A stretch of 64,000 bases of DNA, taken from Tubiluchus corallicola (Eukaryota; Priapulida; Priapulimorpha; Priapulimorphida; Tubiluchidae). Location: assembly GCA_030141605.1 (NCBI GenBank), contig JAQGDQ010000322.1, positions 156,501 to 220,500 on the forward strand, in the 5' to 3' direction. Position numbers and translations under genes: made by a program. Below the pieces are notes generated by a model that ran no database searches, was not told the origin of the DNA, and saw only the letters and a list, made by a program, of their open reading frames with translations. Positions 11,690 to 25,062 of this stretch are shown piece by piece (the first letter of the stretch is position 1; every line of letters begins with the position of its first letter).

Positions 11690-13960
11690 TTCAGTTACTA
11701 GTTCATATACTCTGGACATAATTATCGGCAATAATTCACCAAGCATCTAAGCACCAATGAGAAAATCAGCTGCCGTTTGGTAATTAACATTAATGATTAA
11801 TCACATGACCATCAATTACTTAATTACACTGATTCATCGAGCCTTGCAAGGGAGATTCCTAGTCACGGATTACTCAGTTGTTAGTTTTAAAACTTCTTCA
11901 TACCATCCCGCCAGCTTGCTGATTAAACGAACATGTTTCCACGTGGCGCGAACTTTTACTAAAAATAAGTGAACGTCTCTTTACGCTGTTCTTAATCAAT
12001 TTCCTGGGGCATTGATCTACTTAAATTGGACCTCGTCAAAACCAAATCAGACTCTGTTTAAAAAAATCCCCAGCGTTTGACAAAGAAACTAGCCTGGCTT
12101 TTAAACAGTTTCTAACAATTTCACGGACTTAAAAAGGCCACTACAAGTAGGGTTGCCACCACTCCTGACTTGGTCAGCAGTCTCCCGAAATTCAGACATA
12201 CACCCCGTAGTTCGGTCAGGTTTTTGAAAAATTATGAAATCTCTTGATTTTGATCATCATTTTAAAGTTCTGTCATTCATACTGGGGTTTTTAAGAAGTG
12301 GGAGCTTATTGTTTTTGAAAGGAGAATTAATATTGCTGATATATTTATAGAGAAACAGGAGAGTTTGATAATCTCTGTGGGTTTCTAATATCGGGATTTT
12401 CATGGAGTTTCTTAAAGAGGTGGCTGTACATTAGACACGGTGAAGTTGCAGTTCGTAATACGTGTGCAAATCACGTGGATTAATCAGAATAAATCATCAT
12501 CATCATCACTTAGCACCAATGTACGGCTGTCAACACGAAATCGTGCGATCAAAGGACTGAAAGGAATTACGTCATTTTCCTATTTCCGGCATTGAGCGGC
12601 TAGAACCGATTGTGGCTTTCACGGAAACGTCAAACTATCAACGTTTTCTCTTCATTCATCAAAATCTTTCGTACGCCATTTTCGTTGCGTAGCAATGATT
12701 AAAAGCCAATAAGTGTTAGACTGAAATGTGGGCTGGTGGTGCATTGAAGTGTCAAAATCACAAATGCGTATATCAGCTGAAAACTCATAACGTTGCAGAA
12801 TCAATTGCTGAGGGACAAATTTTCCTGCCAGCAACTTCATAATGAAATTTACGTCATCATACTAAAGTTCAACAAGACAATCAACGTCATGCGGTCATGG
12901 CAAAAAGTACCTGGTTCAAATCCGGGAAAGTCAGCAATTTTTCAACATTCGTTTCTTTTGGTCAAATAAGTTTTATAAATCTAATAATTACTGTGGTTCG
13001 TTATATCACTGTCATAAAGCAAATGGACAAAGAAAGGCACATACAGCACAAGCCAAGTTTCTGACAAACCAAGTACCTTTGTTAAGAACCAAATACGTGA
13101 TCTGTAACACAAGTACTTATTTTGTACTACGGTTAACATCGGCGAATGAATACTAAAACCATAGATACACCATGGCTAGAAACTTACACATATCGCGGTG
13201 CTAAAAAAGAAGAACTGAATTAGATTACGGACGGACGGATGAGATGCAATCTCATACAACGCTGATCATTGCACGACTCCCGCCTCAGGTGTTACAGTAA
13301 CCGTACTGTCAGTAGAAACGTGGGTCAGGCCTAGATTTAACGCTCTCAGACGAGCTGTGCACAATATCGTTGCTGTTTTAATACAAGGACATATTAACCC
13401 TGACATCAGCTGTTACTCAAAAACCTCTTTATTCACCGTCACTCAAAATTCTACACCCATAAAGCCGCATGCAGTTAAAACCTTGTATGTAAAACTGTGA
13501 AAGATTGAACGTGGGACAGGTATGGAAAAGTTGCACAAACTTGAGAACCTGCTGTCATGTGAAAACAATCCTTCCAATGCTTTGAAAATCAAAACCCCGA
13601 ATCCCTAATGTTTTGCATGAGCAAAAGTGATCAGCTATTCAATTTCCAATTCAATTCAATTTCATAGTGTTACAATGAAACATGATTAATAAAAGAATCT
13701 CTAATAAGTTTTGAAGAATGGTTAAAATGTATAGATAGATCTAGAACTAGAGAAAGGATAGCAAAAAGACTATAAAGTCACCTAGTCTGCTGTCCTTTAC
13801 CGAATATAGATAAAAAGATTTTTTAGACACTGGTGGGCATTAATGTTATCAGTTTAATTCAGGAAACATTAGTAATTTTTAAAATTATGACATTTTCGAT
13901 ATAATCCAGAGAAAAGAATATAAATGTAGTTTAATTAGCGGGCAACACAATAAGTAATTT
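11690..13960. other. Intergenic stretch with no recognisable gene
   Basis: No ORF here carries a family motif. One isolated GGTTCAAATCC with a good flanking stem (near 12913) resembles a tRNA T-arm, but no A box or acceptor stem accompanies it. A short TA-rich run lies near 13990-14018. Confidence 0.5.
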
Positions 13961-14202
13961 ACAACTATATATGTATATTCACATATTCATATAAACATAT
14001 ATTATATATATATATATGAGGTGGCACAAAAAGGTCTCTTATTCCAGTATGAGTTTTGGAAGGAAGCGAGCAAAAACTTCGCTTGTTAAAATATTGCAAT
14101 TTTAACGTATATTACATTGCTACCATACTTCAACGATCCCTCCCAAGTTTTGTTAAATTGTTGTTATAATACAATTAAATTTATTGTATTTTTAATGTAA
14201 CT

Positions 14203-14683
14203 AATGTAGTTTTTATCCAACGTAAACCCATGTATTTTAATTTTGCTACTTCACACAATGTAGGCTGGCCTAAGAGCTAACATGGCCTGCCAGTCTCATG
14301 TTTTATAAAATAATGTATATTTTTACAAAAGTTCTTAATAAATAAATAAATAAATAAATAATCAATGTAGTTTTTATCCAACGTAAACCGATGCATTTTA
14401 ATTTTGCTACTTCACACAATGTAGGCTGGCCTAAGAGCTAACATGGCCTGCCAGTCTCATGTTTTATAAAATAATGTATATTTTTACAAAAGTTCTTAAT
14501 AAATAAATAAATAAATAAATAATCAATGTAGTTTTTATCCAACGTAAACCGATGCATTTTAATTTTGCTACTTCACACAATGTAGGCTGGCCTAAGAGCT
14601 AACATGGCCTGTCAGTGTCATATTTTATAAAATAATGTACATTTTTACAAAAGTTCTTAATAAATAAATAAATAATCAATCTA
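14203..14683. repeat. Three tandem copies of a 161 bp unit ending in TAAA repeats
   Basis: Copies begin at about 14203, 14364 and 14525 with AATGTAGTTTTTATCCAACG. They share GGCTGGCCTAAGAGCTAACA and end in AAGTTCTTAATAAATAAATA. The (TAAA)n end resembles a non-LTR retrotransposon 3' tail. Origin as a tail amplified in tandem is inference; no coding part is attached. Confidence 0.85.
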
Positions 14684-14782
14684 TGACATCTAGATGACGA
14701 TAAAAAGCGCGAACAACAGAAGAAAAACTAGAACAGCTAAAAACAAACAAAAACGGCAGTGAAACGAAAAAGTATCCCCCTA

Positions 14783-14915
14783 TGTTGGAATGGACTAATC
14801 CAGATTAGACTAGGGTATAAAACAGCACAGAGACTCTTACTCCCCCCCCCATGTTGGAATCTACTAATCCAGATTAGACTAGGTTATTAAACAGCACAGA
14901 GACTCTTACACACCA
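14783..14915. repeat. Two-copy tandem repeat of about 66 bp
   Basis: Both copies contain ATGTTGGAATGGACTAATCC or its TCTACTAATCC variant, followed by AGATTAGACTAGG and AAACAGCACAGAGACTCTTA. A short poly-C run separates them. Confidence 0.85.
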
Positions 14916-15137
14916 ACACCCTGAGGCAAACTCGTAAATACAGCAAACTTGGCATAGTGATAAGCCAAACCAACTCACACAAACTCAGTTACTGGATCAA
15001 ACAGTGAATGATACAATTGTTATTACAAAAACTCAAACAGTTATATAAAGAAAACTAAAACCTACCCGCCCACGACTTAAAAAGTTGTACCGAAAAACTC
15101 AGACATTTGAAGAACTCCAATAACTGATGTACTTGAT

Positions 15138-15380
15138 ACCTCTAAGCGAAATTAGTGTTGAATATATTAACACCCACAGCGCCGTCTGCAGGCAATACGG
15201 AAAAACAATGGTATAGTTTCAGTGAAGTTCACATTTATTAAACCAGAAAGATAATGACACGTCTAAGCGAAATTAGTGTTGAATATATTAACACCCAACA
15301 ACCACAGCGCCGTCTGCAGGCAATACGGAAAAACAATGGTATAGTTTGAGTGAAGTTCGCATTCATTAAACCAGGAAGAT
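15138..15380. repeat. Two-copy tandem repeat of about 120 bp
   Basis: Each copy starts TCTAAGCGAAATTAGTGTTG and continues through CGCCGTCTGCAGGCAATACG to TTATTAAACCAG or CATTAAACCAG. The second copy carries a small insertion after AACACCCA. Confidence 0.85.
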
Positions 15381-15584
15381 GAACCAGCTGAAAAGTTTAA
15401 TCCACTAGATGATTATTTTCACAATTCAATCTGCCCGCTGGCAAACGATAAAATAAGCCAGCCAGTGATGGATTACGTTTGTTTTTGCCCGTGAGCTTGT
15501 TGCTGTCATACCGGAAGCGGGTTCGAAACCGGAAGTACAACAAACTTTGCCACTATTTCACCAACCAGTCGTGTTTGAACAAGA

Positions 15585-15803
15585 TACAGTGAACAGCATT
15601 TAGTTTTATTTTTTACCTCATTGTGTCAATGACAGAAATCTTTCCAGTACTGTATTCAAACAGACGTTTTTTCACAATCATCACAACCTAACGACGGTAG
15701 TAGAGTGTACAGCATGTAATTTTATTTTTACCTCATTGTGTCAATGACAGAAATCTTTTCAGTGCTGCATTTAAATCATCACAACCTAACGACGGTAGTA
15801 AGT
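15585..15803. repeat. Two-copy tandem repeat of about 100-115 bp
   Basis: Both copies share TTTTACCTCATTGTGTCAATG, ACAGAAATCTTT and ATCACAACCTAACGACGGTA. The second is shorter, lacking the segment around CAGACGTTTTTTCACAATC. Confidence 0.8.
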
Positions 15804-16367
15804 TATAAGCAACAACAATGCAGTGTCTTAAACAACTTTATCAACCTTTTTACGCAGAATTCGTAAGAGGAAACTTCAATAAAAACACTGTTTTTTATAT
15901 TTAATATAAAATAAAACCAAAACTATGTTAGCTTAAATGCATTTCTAGCACAGCAATTAAAAATAAATAAAATGTCTATCATTTAATCAAGATAAATGTG
16001 AAATCTTGAGAGAGAAAGAGTGAGATATTGATAACTCTACAGTTTTCTTTGGCATTATTGCAAAGATTCATGGTAACTGCTTGTCACGCAATGGCTTCAT
16101 TCATCAAATACATCATTTCAATTGCGTATGCATTAACCAGCAAATGAAAATCAATATTTAACTTCGTGCTTGAGCTAAAATTTCGTTACTCCTACAGTGT
16201 AAGCTAACACTTTTAGACAGAAAGATTAAAAGCGCTAACTCGTTTATCAGAAACAAACGAATTTCCATCATTCATGTTGTTTAACACTACTGTACTTTTA
16301 GGGAAAGTCAGCAAGTGTAAAAACTGCTAAAAAGAACAAAATCAAAAATATAAAAACCTTTAGCAGG

Positions 16368-16850
16368 TTTGGCTTTAGTTTTACACCATAAAGTGAGTAT
16401 ACAGCACGGCTATGTGAGTATACAGCATGACTATTCAATGAAATCAGTTGCGAAACTTGGCTTTAGTCTTACACCATAAAGTGAATATATAGCACGACTA
16501 TTCAATGAAATCAGTTGCGAAACTTGCCTTTAGTCTTACACCATAAAGTGAGTACACAGCACGACTATTCAATGAAATTAGTTATGAAACTTGCCTTTAG
16601 TCTTACGCCATAAAGTGAATATATAGCACGACTATTCAATGAAATCAGTTGCGAAACTTAGCTTTAGTCTTACACCATAAAGTGAATATATAGCACGACT
16701 ATTCAATGAAATCAGTTGTGAAACTTGGCTTTAGTCTTACACTATAAAGTGAGTAATCAGCACGACTATTCAATGAAATTAGTTATGAAACTTGCCTTTA
16801 GTCTTACACCTTAAAGTGAATATATAGCACGACTATTCAATGAAATCAGC
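16368..16850. repeat. 67 bp minisatellite, about 7 copies
   Basis: The unit contains TTTAGTCTTACACCATAAAG, TGAATATATAGCACGACTAT and TCAATGAAATCAGTTGCGAA. Copies differ by a few substitutions, such as GTGAGTACACAGC for GTGAATATATAGC. Confidence 0.92.
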
Positions 16851-18663
16851 TGTAAAGGGAATTAACTGTGACGTCTTTTAACAAAGCGCTACGTGATTTT
16901 GCTCTAAGACGCTTGAGCTGTTAATAAGATAAGTAGCAAAGAGATAAACTGGAGACGTGACCTAGAAACGCGTTGATCACATTATGCTTTGTTATTTTAC
17001 AGTGTGTGCACAGCATTGAAGTCTTAGCATTGAATGTTTACTAGAGAACACGAGGTAGGACGAAAGTCAAGCGATCAGTCAACATAAACGCAACACACGA
17101 GTTAGAAAAGCAAATATGGATCACATAAACAATACAAAAGCCCTGTACACAAGTAAACAAAGTGAAAAAAAAATCAATAAATGGGACAGACTGGTGACCA
17201 CCACTCCCTGCATTCAGTTTGCCAAGCTTATTTGCAAACGATCCTTTGTTCAAACAAACTAGCTACTGTTCACGGCAAAAATAGGATAACAGCGGACACT
17301 TGTTGACCTTTAAACTCGCCATTCCGTAAAATTCACGCCGCAAATAAATAACCCAAGTCATTTCTGGGTCTCTCTACACACGTATGCATAACTGAACAGG
17401 GCTTAATAGCCCCACATTCAACACGAGCTAATAGAACGAAATAGAAACGCAGATCTCTGAGTACATATAACATAACACGTGACTTGATTATAGATGCATT
17501 GTGGTCAGACGTATCCACAGATCACGAGAGACTTGAAGGAATTGATGTTATTGATCGTTCACGTGACTAGTGACTAACCATCTGCTTTATAGTCAAACCC
17601 TTCAACAAAGCTTTACACAATCTTATACGACGACTTGTCGATTTCAAACTGGTTACAGTATCTTAAAAGTGAAAGGAGAATTCTATTAAAGCTCTGTCAA
17701 ACAACTGTGTCGCTGCGGTCGCAATAACACACTTCACAACGAAAGTCCCACCCACACAACATACATCACAACGAAAGTCCCACCCGCATAACTTGATAAA
17801 CATACGAAAATGCATTCATCAAAGCAAATGGTTAATATGTTCATTGTCTTGTAAGAATTCGGCTCTCTTGGACTGAAGAAATCAACTAAATCTTCTCTGA
17901 ACAATTCGGAACAAACAGACCCAAGTTACAGTAATCATTCATCATGTAAACGACTTGACTTGGAAAAGAACCGGTCTATTTTTTAACCATCAATAAAATC
18001 GGGTTCACTCAACGCAGCAACTCACCCCGTGGCTTTACAGTATTACACTGAAACTTCTAAACGTACAAACACGGAAACAGCAAATAATAGAACGCCAGTT
18101 ACCAGCTGGGAATATACGGAGACCGGTAATACAGCCACAGGAATAAGCTATGGAAAAGACACATTTTTGACTAGGAAGAAAGTCAATTTCGGCTAGGGTT
18201 AGGGTTATTTCTTTTTCCCCGTGGATTCATTTTATACTACTGTATCAAAGCTAACAGGCTGCACACTAAATTAAAACCATTCTACGTGAAAAATATCAAC
18301 TAATGCCATAAAGTATTAAAGAATTCTAGTTGTGGCAGCACGCAAGTGAAAAAGTAGAAAGTAGGTTGCGACTCATCTGTTGGTGGTCTGAACACAATCT
18401 CCTCTTGTCTGTTAACTAGTTTATGAGTTAGCGAAAGTTTCTACGTACAGAGTAGAGTGACCACAAAACTGTGTTACGGAATACAAATTTTCTTTCATAG
18501 GCTCTTTTACGACGCGCTAAACACGTATGATAGAATAAAAGACACAGAGAGTCCAGACAGTGTAACAAGTTTCAGCTACTTGGTCTAATCTGTAAATAGC
18601 CTGAGACAGAAGTTAAGTAAACGATTGCTCAGATCGCTTTTCACAAAATAAAAACAGCGGGGT

Positions 18664-18826
18664 ATTCTGTGTGTGCGTGTGAACTAATTCCCACTCCATG
18701 CACCAATTCGACCTAGTGCAGACGGCTGGCGTGTGTGAGTGAGTGCATGCGTGCGTGCGTGGGTACGCGTGTGTGTGTGAACCAATTCCCACTCCATGCA
18801 CCAATTCGACCTAGTGCAGACGGCTT
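18664..18826. repeat. Direct repeat flanking a GTGT/GCGT-rich microsatellite
   Basis: Two copies of CCCACTCCATGCACCAATTC, each followed by GACCTAGTGCAGACGGCT, flank a run of GTGTGTGAGTGAGTGCATGC type. It is a tandem duplication with the simple repeat inside. Confidence 0.85.
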
Positions 18827-18863
18827 ATAATACATGAATATATCTCAATCTTAACTTCTTAAA

Positions 18864-19440
18864 TTTGAATTATGAATTTATTCCACAGCAACTCAAACAT
18901 ACCTACAAGTTGATATTACACTGAAAAAAAAATAAACTACGCGAGTTACTGTGAGGAGGAAGGAGCATTAAGCTTTCGAGTCCTCCTCCAGATAAGTGAA
19001 ACAATTGACAATTAATATTACATTTTCATCAGTTATAGCATACATTAGAACAAAATAAGTTTTGTTAGTAACATAAGATCAGGATGAGTAAAATTGTGAG
19101 TTAATTATACCGTTGTAGTTAATAATTCTTTGATGCTTTTTTAAACTAATAAAGACTAAGAGTTTTAATTTCACATGGAATTGATGACCATATTTTAATA
19201 GCATTATATTTTGATAGTTTTCGACTGAATATCTTGTGTAATGATCATGTTGATTTGAAACTGGACTAAAGTATGACTGAAAAGCTGGTGGAAGTAGTGA
19301 ATTATGATACTGATACATGAAATGAAGACAATACATGCCAACCAAGGTATGACTTTGCTAGCAGTTTCAAATACTGAGTGAATCAATCGCATCTCACTGT
19401 TTTGAACTATACAATTTATTGGCATTGGAAGTACTCGACG
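18864..19440 (-). mobile_element. LINE 3' end (same family as 61370-61905), truncated
   Basis: The minus strand reads AFQSYFSPVSNQHDHYTRYS and, after a small internal deletion, a C-terminal LVFISLKK segment. It continues into a 3' UTR that matches, in opposite orientation, the one at 61650-61905 (GGAGGAGGACTCGAAAGCTC, TTGAGTTGCTGTGGAATAAA). The protein part resembles the C-terminal tail after the reverse transcriptase domain of CR1/L2-like non-LTR elements. The reverse transcriptase proper is missing. Confidence 0.75.
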
Positions 19441-19739
19441 GCTTTATTAACAGTAGAAGGGCTACACACTTATCACATTCCACATAAACTAATTTAATTT
19501 GCTAAGCACCATATCCGACTAAACTTTTGATCGCGTACTATAACGAATCCATTTAAAATGTTAAAGGTAAAAAGTCAGGAAAAATCAGAAGAAGAAGGCA
19601 GAAGGCACAGGAAAAGAAATAATTCAAATAACCCTAACTCTAGCCAAAATTAATCGTGACTTTTTTCCTGTGACTTTGTTACCAGCTACCGCTATAACAC
19701 ACCTGTACACTACAGTAGACTAAGCAAAATTTGCTACAC

Positions 19740-19975
19740 GTATGTACTGTATGAACTGTATGTATGTATATGTATTTACAACACCTATATGTAGGTACTG
19801 TACATACTGTACTGTACGGTATGTACATGTATTTACAACACCTATATGTAGGTACTGTACATACTGTACTGTACGGTATGTACATGTATTTACAACACCT
19901 ACATGTATGTACTGTACATACTGTACTGTACGGTATGTACATGTATTTACAACACCTATATGTATGTACAGAGTT
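19740..19975. repeat. 57 bp minisatellite, about 4 copies
   Basis: The unit runs through GTACTGTACATACTGTACTG, TACGGTATGTACATGTATTT and ACAACACCTATATGTAG. It is rich in GTAC and TGTACA palindromes, so single strands can fold locally. Three reading frames stay open across it because the unit lacks stops; I see no gene. Confidence 0.92.
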
Positions 19976-20517
19976 GATACAGCACCAAAATACTTCACAC
20001 TGTACAAACGAATATTTTACATGTCAACATGGCTTACGACATTTTAGTATAAAGTTTCGCAAATACGTGACATCTACAGCTGTGCATAGAAGGAAGCCAT
20101 CAAAATAATTATGATATCGACTGCATCCGATAACTTGAACACGCTACACAACCGCTGAGTGACATTAAATGCGTGAACCTGTCGGAAATGCGCAGTCACA
20201 TGAACCACATTTAAATAACTCGATCGCATTCAAATATTAAGTTTGGCCAAGGGCAAGTCCCAAGACCCTGTTATGCGTCTCGATTTGAGACGAGCCAACG
20301 CACGGAGAATGCAAAATGCCCGCTAACCAAATAGATTTCTCGTTCAATTTGCACCTACAAAGCTAAATTATTTTCATTTCAAACAACTGCGGGCAAAAGC
20401 AAACAATCTCTAGATGTTTCTGACGCAGCCTCCGAAATAGAAAAGCTGCTCTCAGCCGTATAAATTTGGCATGAAATAAAAGATGACTGTCTACACATCA
20501 AAAGTTAAAGAATTGTC

Positions 20518-21170
20518 AGTACATGACATGGACATGGCAGACTCTACTAGCTATCCTGACAGTGCATGACATGGCAGACTCCACTAGCTATCCAGACAGT
20601 ACAGGACATGGACATGACAGACTCTACTTGCTATCTAGACAGTACATGACATGGACATGGCAGATTCCACTAGCTATCCAGACAGTACATGACATGGACA
20701 TGACAGACTCTACTTGCTATCTAGACAGTACATGACATGGACATGGCAGATTCCACTAGCTATCCAGACAGTACATGACATGGACATGGCAGACTGTAGC
20801 AGCTATCCAGACAGTACATGACATGGACATGGCAGACTCTACTAGCTATCTAGTCAGTACATGACATGGACATGGCAGACTGTAGCAGCTATCCAGACAG
20901 TACATGACGTGGACATGGCAGATTATACTAGCTATCCAGGCAGTACATGACATGGACATCGCAGACTCTACTAGCTATCTAGTCAGTACATGACATGGAC
21001 ATGGCAGACTGTAGCAGCTATCCAGGCAGTACATGACATGGACATGGCAGACTATACTAGCTATCCAGGCAGTACATGACATGGACATCGCAGACTCTAC
21101 TAGCTATCTAGTCAGTACATGACATGAACATGGCAGACTGTAGCAGCTATCCAGGCAGTACATGGTATGG
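20518..21170. repeat. 43 bp minisatellite, about 15 copies
   Basis: The unit is ACATGGACATGGCAGACTCT, ACTAGCTATCCAGACAGTAC, ATG. Variant units alternate (TGTAGCAGCTATCC, CTAGTCAGTAC), hinting at a two- to three-unit higher-order pattern near 20780-21140. Confidence 0.93.
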
Positions 21171-21219
21171 AAATCGTAAACTCAACTTGTTGTCATATAG
21201 ACAATCTACAAGCACATAT

Positions 21220-21960
21220 AAATTTGTACATTGTGTATGCCTTTGTACAGCAAGTACAGAGATAAGGACTTACAGTTTATGCCTTTGTACATTAAGTACA
21301 GAGATAAGGACTTACAGTTTATGCCTTTGTACAGCAAGTACAGCAGTAAATTATGTGTTATAACCCATCAAGTTAAAGAGACACACTTGTATATTATGTG
21401 ATTGGAGACTAATTAAAGAATTATACAGGTGTAGATCATGAACATAGTACTGAGTTATATTCTTGCTAACTAAAGAGTATATGAACCTGTAGTTTGTTGT
21501 TTACATTATATTGTTTACTTTTGGTTATCTAATTGTGCCCTAAGTCCTGAGGTATATTCACCAAGTAATTAATTATTATCTTGCAGCTTATTGGGTTGTA
21601 GATTTTGTACTTGTACACTAAGTACAGAGTATATGCTTATTTATTATGCACTTGAACACGAAGTATTGAAGTACACGAATGCTTGTTTAGTATGTACTTT
21701 TACTGAGTAATATACTTGTATATAAGCACTTGTGCAGTAAGTACTGAATTTTATGCTGGTAGCTACTAGTAAACTAAGTACCGGGTTTTACTTGCAAAGT
21801 AACTAGTGATATATCGGGTAGTATATTGTGTACTTGTACACTAAGTCGAGTATATGCTTATTTATTATGAATTTGTACACTAAGTACTTAGTTACATGCT
21901 TGGCTGTACTTGTACTTGTACTGTATTTGTACACAAAGTATCATCTTGCCAAAGTTTTCA
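21220..21960. repeat. Diffuse GTAC-rich repeat zone with a 42 bp triplicate
   Basis: Three copies of CTTTGTACAGCAAGTACAG-like units with GATAAGGACTTACAGTTTAT lie at 21240-21345. They pass into about 600 bp of diverged TTGTACACTAAGTAC motifs. This looks like an older repeat array in decay. Confidence 0.75.
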
Positions 21961-22808
21961 AGTACCTACAAATGTCAAGCATCTAAAAGCTCAACTTTGC
22001 CCAAAGTATTGGTTTCTTTCAATGTAAAAGCAACAAGTTTATTTGGGTATAACGACACCGACATGTGGCCTCTATTAGCGCAGCAAGGGATCGTAGCACG
22101 AAGCCCACCACCAAGCAGACGGAATCAGCAAGCAGTAATGCGGTAGACTCATGAAGCCACGCAGGCTGTGAACCAATCAATGACCTTGCTGGCTCCCTCG
22201 GAAACAAAAAAATGGCAAAGATATCTAAGACACGCTGCATAGTCAATATCAACTTTAGTGCAATGGCTCACTCACAGCTTGGTGACCAGACTACCTACCA
22301 AAATCAATTTCTCGATGTCGCCATCATCAACTGCACATTCCCAACAACTTCCAGTCATCTGTAGTCAACTGCTTACATACTCATTCGCCCACTCGACCCA
22401 CTTTTCCGAATCAACGTCCCACACCCGTCAACACCCCCGACTCGGATCTGGCTTCAGCATACTAGAAAGTAAACATTTTCTCCAGCTCCGCATAAATGCA
22501 TAACACTATCGAGATGCTAACAGATGCTAAGAAAATACGTGCAACCCTTACACGCAGTCGTGAGGGTCAATGCACACAGGCAGGAATACAAACAAACACT
22601 CCCTGATATTCCAACATCATTAGTAAGTGAAAAAACACGGTTTATCAACCCCAAACTTCACGTGTTTGTAAATTCATTGTTAGTTAAGCAATCCTCAATC
22701 ATTTTAACATGAACATTATCAAACGCCGAGTTTATTAGGATCACTAAAGATTAGGCAATCAGGACCACTAACAGTTTTCAATGATATGCGATAAGCAGGG
22801 CATTTATG

Positions 22809-23051
22809 ACAAGGAAGGCAACACTTGTTTGATCATGACAGTAGCAAACAAGGTTTGTAACTGGATGGATGACCAACAGGAAAATTGTTTCGTCAGCTGA
22901 ATTGAAGCCCGTTCATTGATTGAAGGACGACTGAAAGCAGCACTTGCTTGATCATGACAGTACCAAACAAGGTTTGTAACTGGACGGATGACCATCAGGA
23001 AAATTGTTTCGCCAGTTGTAATACAGCCAGTTCATTGATTGAAGGACGACT
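22809..23051. repeat. Two-copy tandem repeat of about 120 bp
   Basis: Both copies share TTGATCATGACAGTA, AACAAGGTTTGTAACTGGA and CATTGATTGAAGGACGACT. Several substitutions separate them. Confidence 0.85.
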
Positions 23052-23869
23052 AAGGATGTATACAAGGTTTACACCCCCAAACACGAGTAAGACACTATGT
23101 GGAAAGTTTGCATATCATTGATTATTAGTATTATCATTAATAGTCATGGATAGGCCAGTGGTAAGGTACCATCTTGGGTTGACAGTGTAAATTACCAGTA
23201 ACAAAATAACGGCCACAAACATGAGAACTGATCCATTGATACACATCCTCAAACCACCAATAGCAAAACTCCACAAAATCAGTCTCGAAGAATCCACTGG
23301 AAACTAGACGACTGACCACCACTAGGAAATGAAGCATTGCACACATAACACACCAAAAACAACTTTAAAAGTTTGTTTTAAGTTTTTCAGGGTTTTAAAA
23401 ACAGAGATTTTAAACATGATATCTGACCAAATGGTCCATTCATTGACCGATCAGCAATGGATGTTTCCTGCATCAACAATGCAGCGTATTCATTTTCATT
23501 TCAAAATATGAAGATTTCAGTTGCCATTAGAGGTTAGTTAAGTCTAGTTGTGACACTCGCGCAAATCTCCCCAAGATGGTGGATCTATACACCATTCTAA
23601 GTGGCTGGCACAATTGTCTTGGTACCAATATTCAGTAAATGGTACGCGAAGTACTTACATATTATTGCTTAAATGTAAAACACAAAACAAGTTCTACTAA
23701 TTTAGAAAAATAAGTCTTTAGAAAAAGCTCCTCCCACACCTTCTACGTCAAAGAACCATCCTCCATATTCAGTCAGTTTTTTAACGATTCACCATTAATG
23801 TACGACCAGCATAAGCTGCAATTTGTGCAAATACACGCTGTGATACAGGTTTTACATGTCAAATGTAGA

Positions 23870-24050
23870 CCTGCGTTAACTCAAATGTAGATTTAGGTAA
23901 TTCAAACGTGTCTTGGTAACTCAAATGTAGAGTTAGGTAGTTCAAATGTGTTAACAATGGTTTTCAACAAATCTTGAGCGCTTTTGGTAAGTCAAATGTA
24001 GACACATGTCAAGTCAAATGTGACATTGGTATCTCAAATGTGGATAGGTG
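23870..24050. repeat. Imperfect short repeats of the AACTCAAATGTAGA type
   Basis: Variants of TAACTCAAATGTAGA and GTTCAAATGTG recur about eight times at irregular spacing. There is no coding signal. Confidence 0.6.
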
Positions 24051-24644
24051 GTAAAGTTTAAGGATGTTAAATTTAATCTTCTTTAATTTCAATTTAATAA
24101 TTGCTCCTAAGTTAAAATAACAACGTTATAGGCCTACTAATAGATGCACTATCTTTGGTTTATCTTTTTCTAATTTGCACTTAAATAACTTAATTACCGA
24201 TTAATTCAAAGTATTGCATCTACATTTGACTTACCTAAGTCACATTTAAACTTTCCTGTGTATACATTTGAGGTGTAAAATCTATACAACTTATCATAAC
24301 CTCTACAACTTACGTGAGAGCCCAGCTAGGCTTAGAACAATCCAAGCTAAACGAATAGGTAAAAACGACTCTATAGTGGAACAGACGTTGAATCCAAAGC
24401 ACGTGTATGATCCACTGCACCAGGAGACAACAGAGAAAGCAAGGAGCAAGGTAACCGATGCACACCAACGTATGACAAGGGTTCCCACAAATTCCGAACT
24501 CAGCTAGTATGCGATTCAGTTCAGCACATAACATCACACTCCTGTTAACTTTGCGTTGGAATCCATGAGAAAAACCCGCTAGACGACTGCACGCACGGCT
24601 CGGGCCAGGATGCTGCCGGGAGTTTTAGTAGAAGCCAAGCGTAG

Positions 24645-24652
24645 TGACGTCA
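24645..24652. promoter_or_regulatory. Palindromic CRE-like site in a CpG-richer patch
   Basis: TGACGTCA, the CREB/ATF palindrome, sits in about 200 bp (24540-24740) that is clearly richer in GC and CpG than its surroundings. A consensus donor, TGC|GTAAGTG, follows at 24714. The patch could be a promoter with a non-coding first exon, perhaps for the plus-strand gene at 30275. This is inference; no transcript evidence is visible. Confidence 0.3.
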
Positions 24653-25062
24653 GTAGCGACGAAACAGAGGTTTCCAAGTTGCACGGTTTCTAGGGAGAAG
24701 AAGCTAACGCTGCGTAAGTGAATACCGTTCCCGCGGAGTCTGGTAGTGAGACTCCATAAAAACCATTTTCATAAAACTTCAGTAACTGCCTCAAGTGTCT
24801 CTTCCTGGACGAAAGGAACGCGTATAAAATTACACAATTCTCCTTACAGATGAGAACGTACGCAAAATCTTCGAAAGCGAGCCAACAGGCGTATGTATAC
24901 ACAGAATTTTATTACCTACATAAATAATTTATAAAAGTTTCTATGCCACCTGCCATCCCAACAGTTTAATCTTCCTCAAAAGGTTTCAATCGTTACAATT
25001 AAACACAGTTATTAATATTTTGAAACCAAACTTCTCCAAATGAAAGAAAATGTGAAAAACAC

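Noticed and set aside
12860-12940. Possible tRNA with GGTTCAAATCC and a good T stem
   Set aside because: No A box, no acceptor partner for AAAGTCA and no anticodon arm upstream.
15480-15545. Possible tRNA-derived sequence with GGTTCGAAACC
   Set aside because: A B-box-like match only; the upstream sequence does not give an A box or cloverleaf.
19742-20108. Overlapping Tyr/Cys/Val-rich ORFs on both strands
   Set aside because: They follow the 57 bp GTAC-rich repeat and have no coding signature.
24268-24507. 79-codon plus-strand ORF rich in charged residues
   Set aside because: No recognisable domain, no supporting splice sites in frame, and the antisense frame is equally open.
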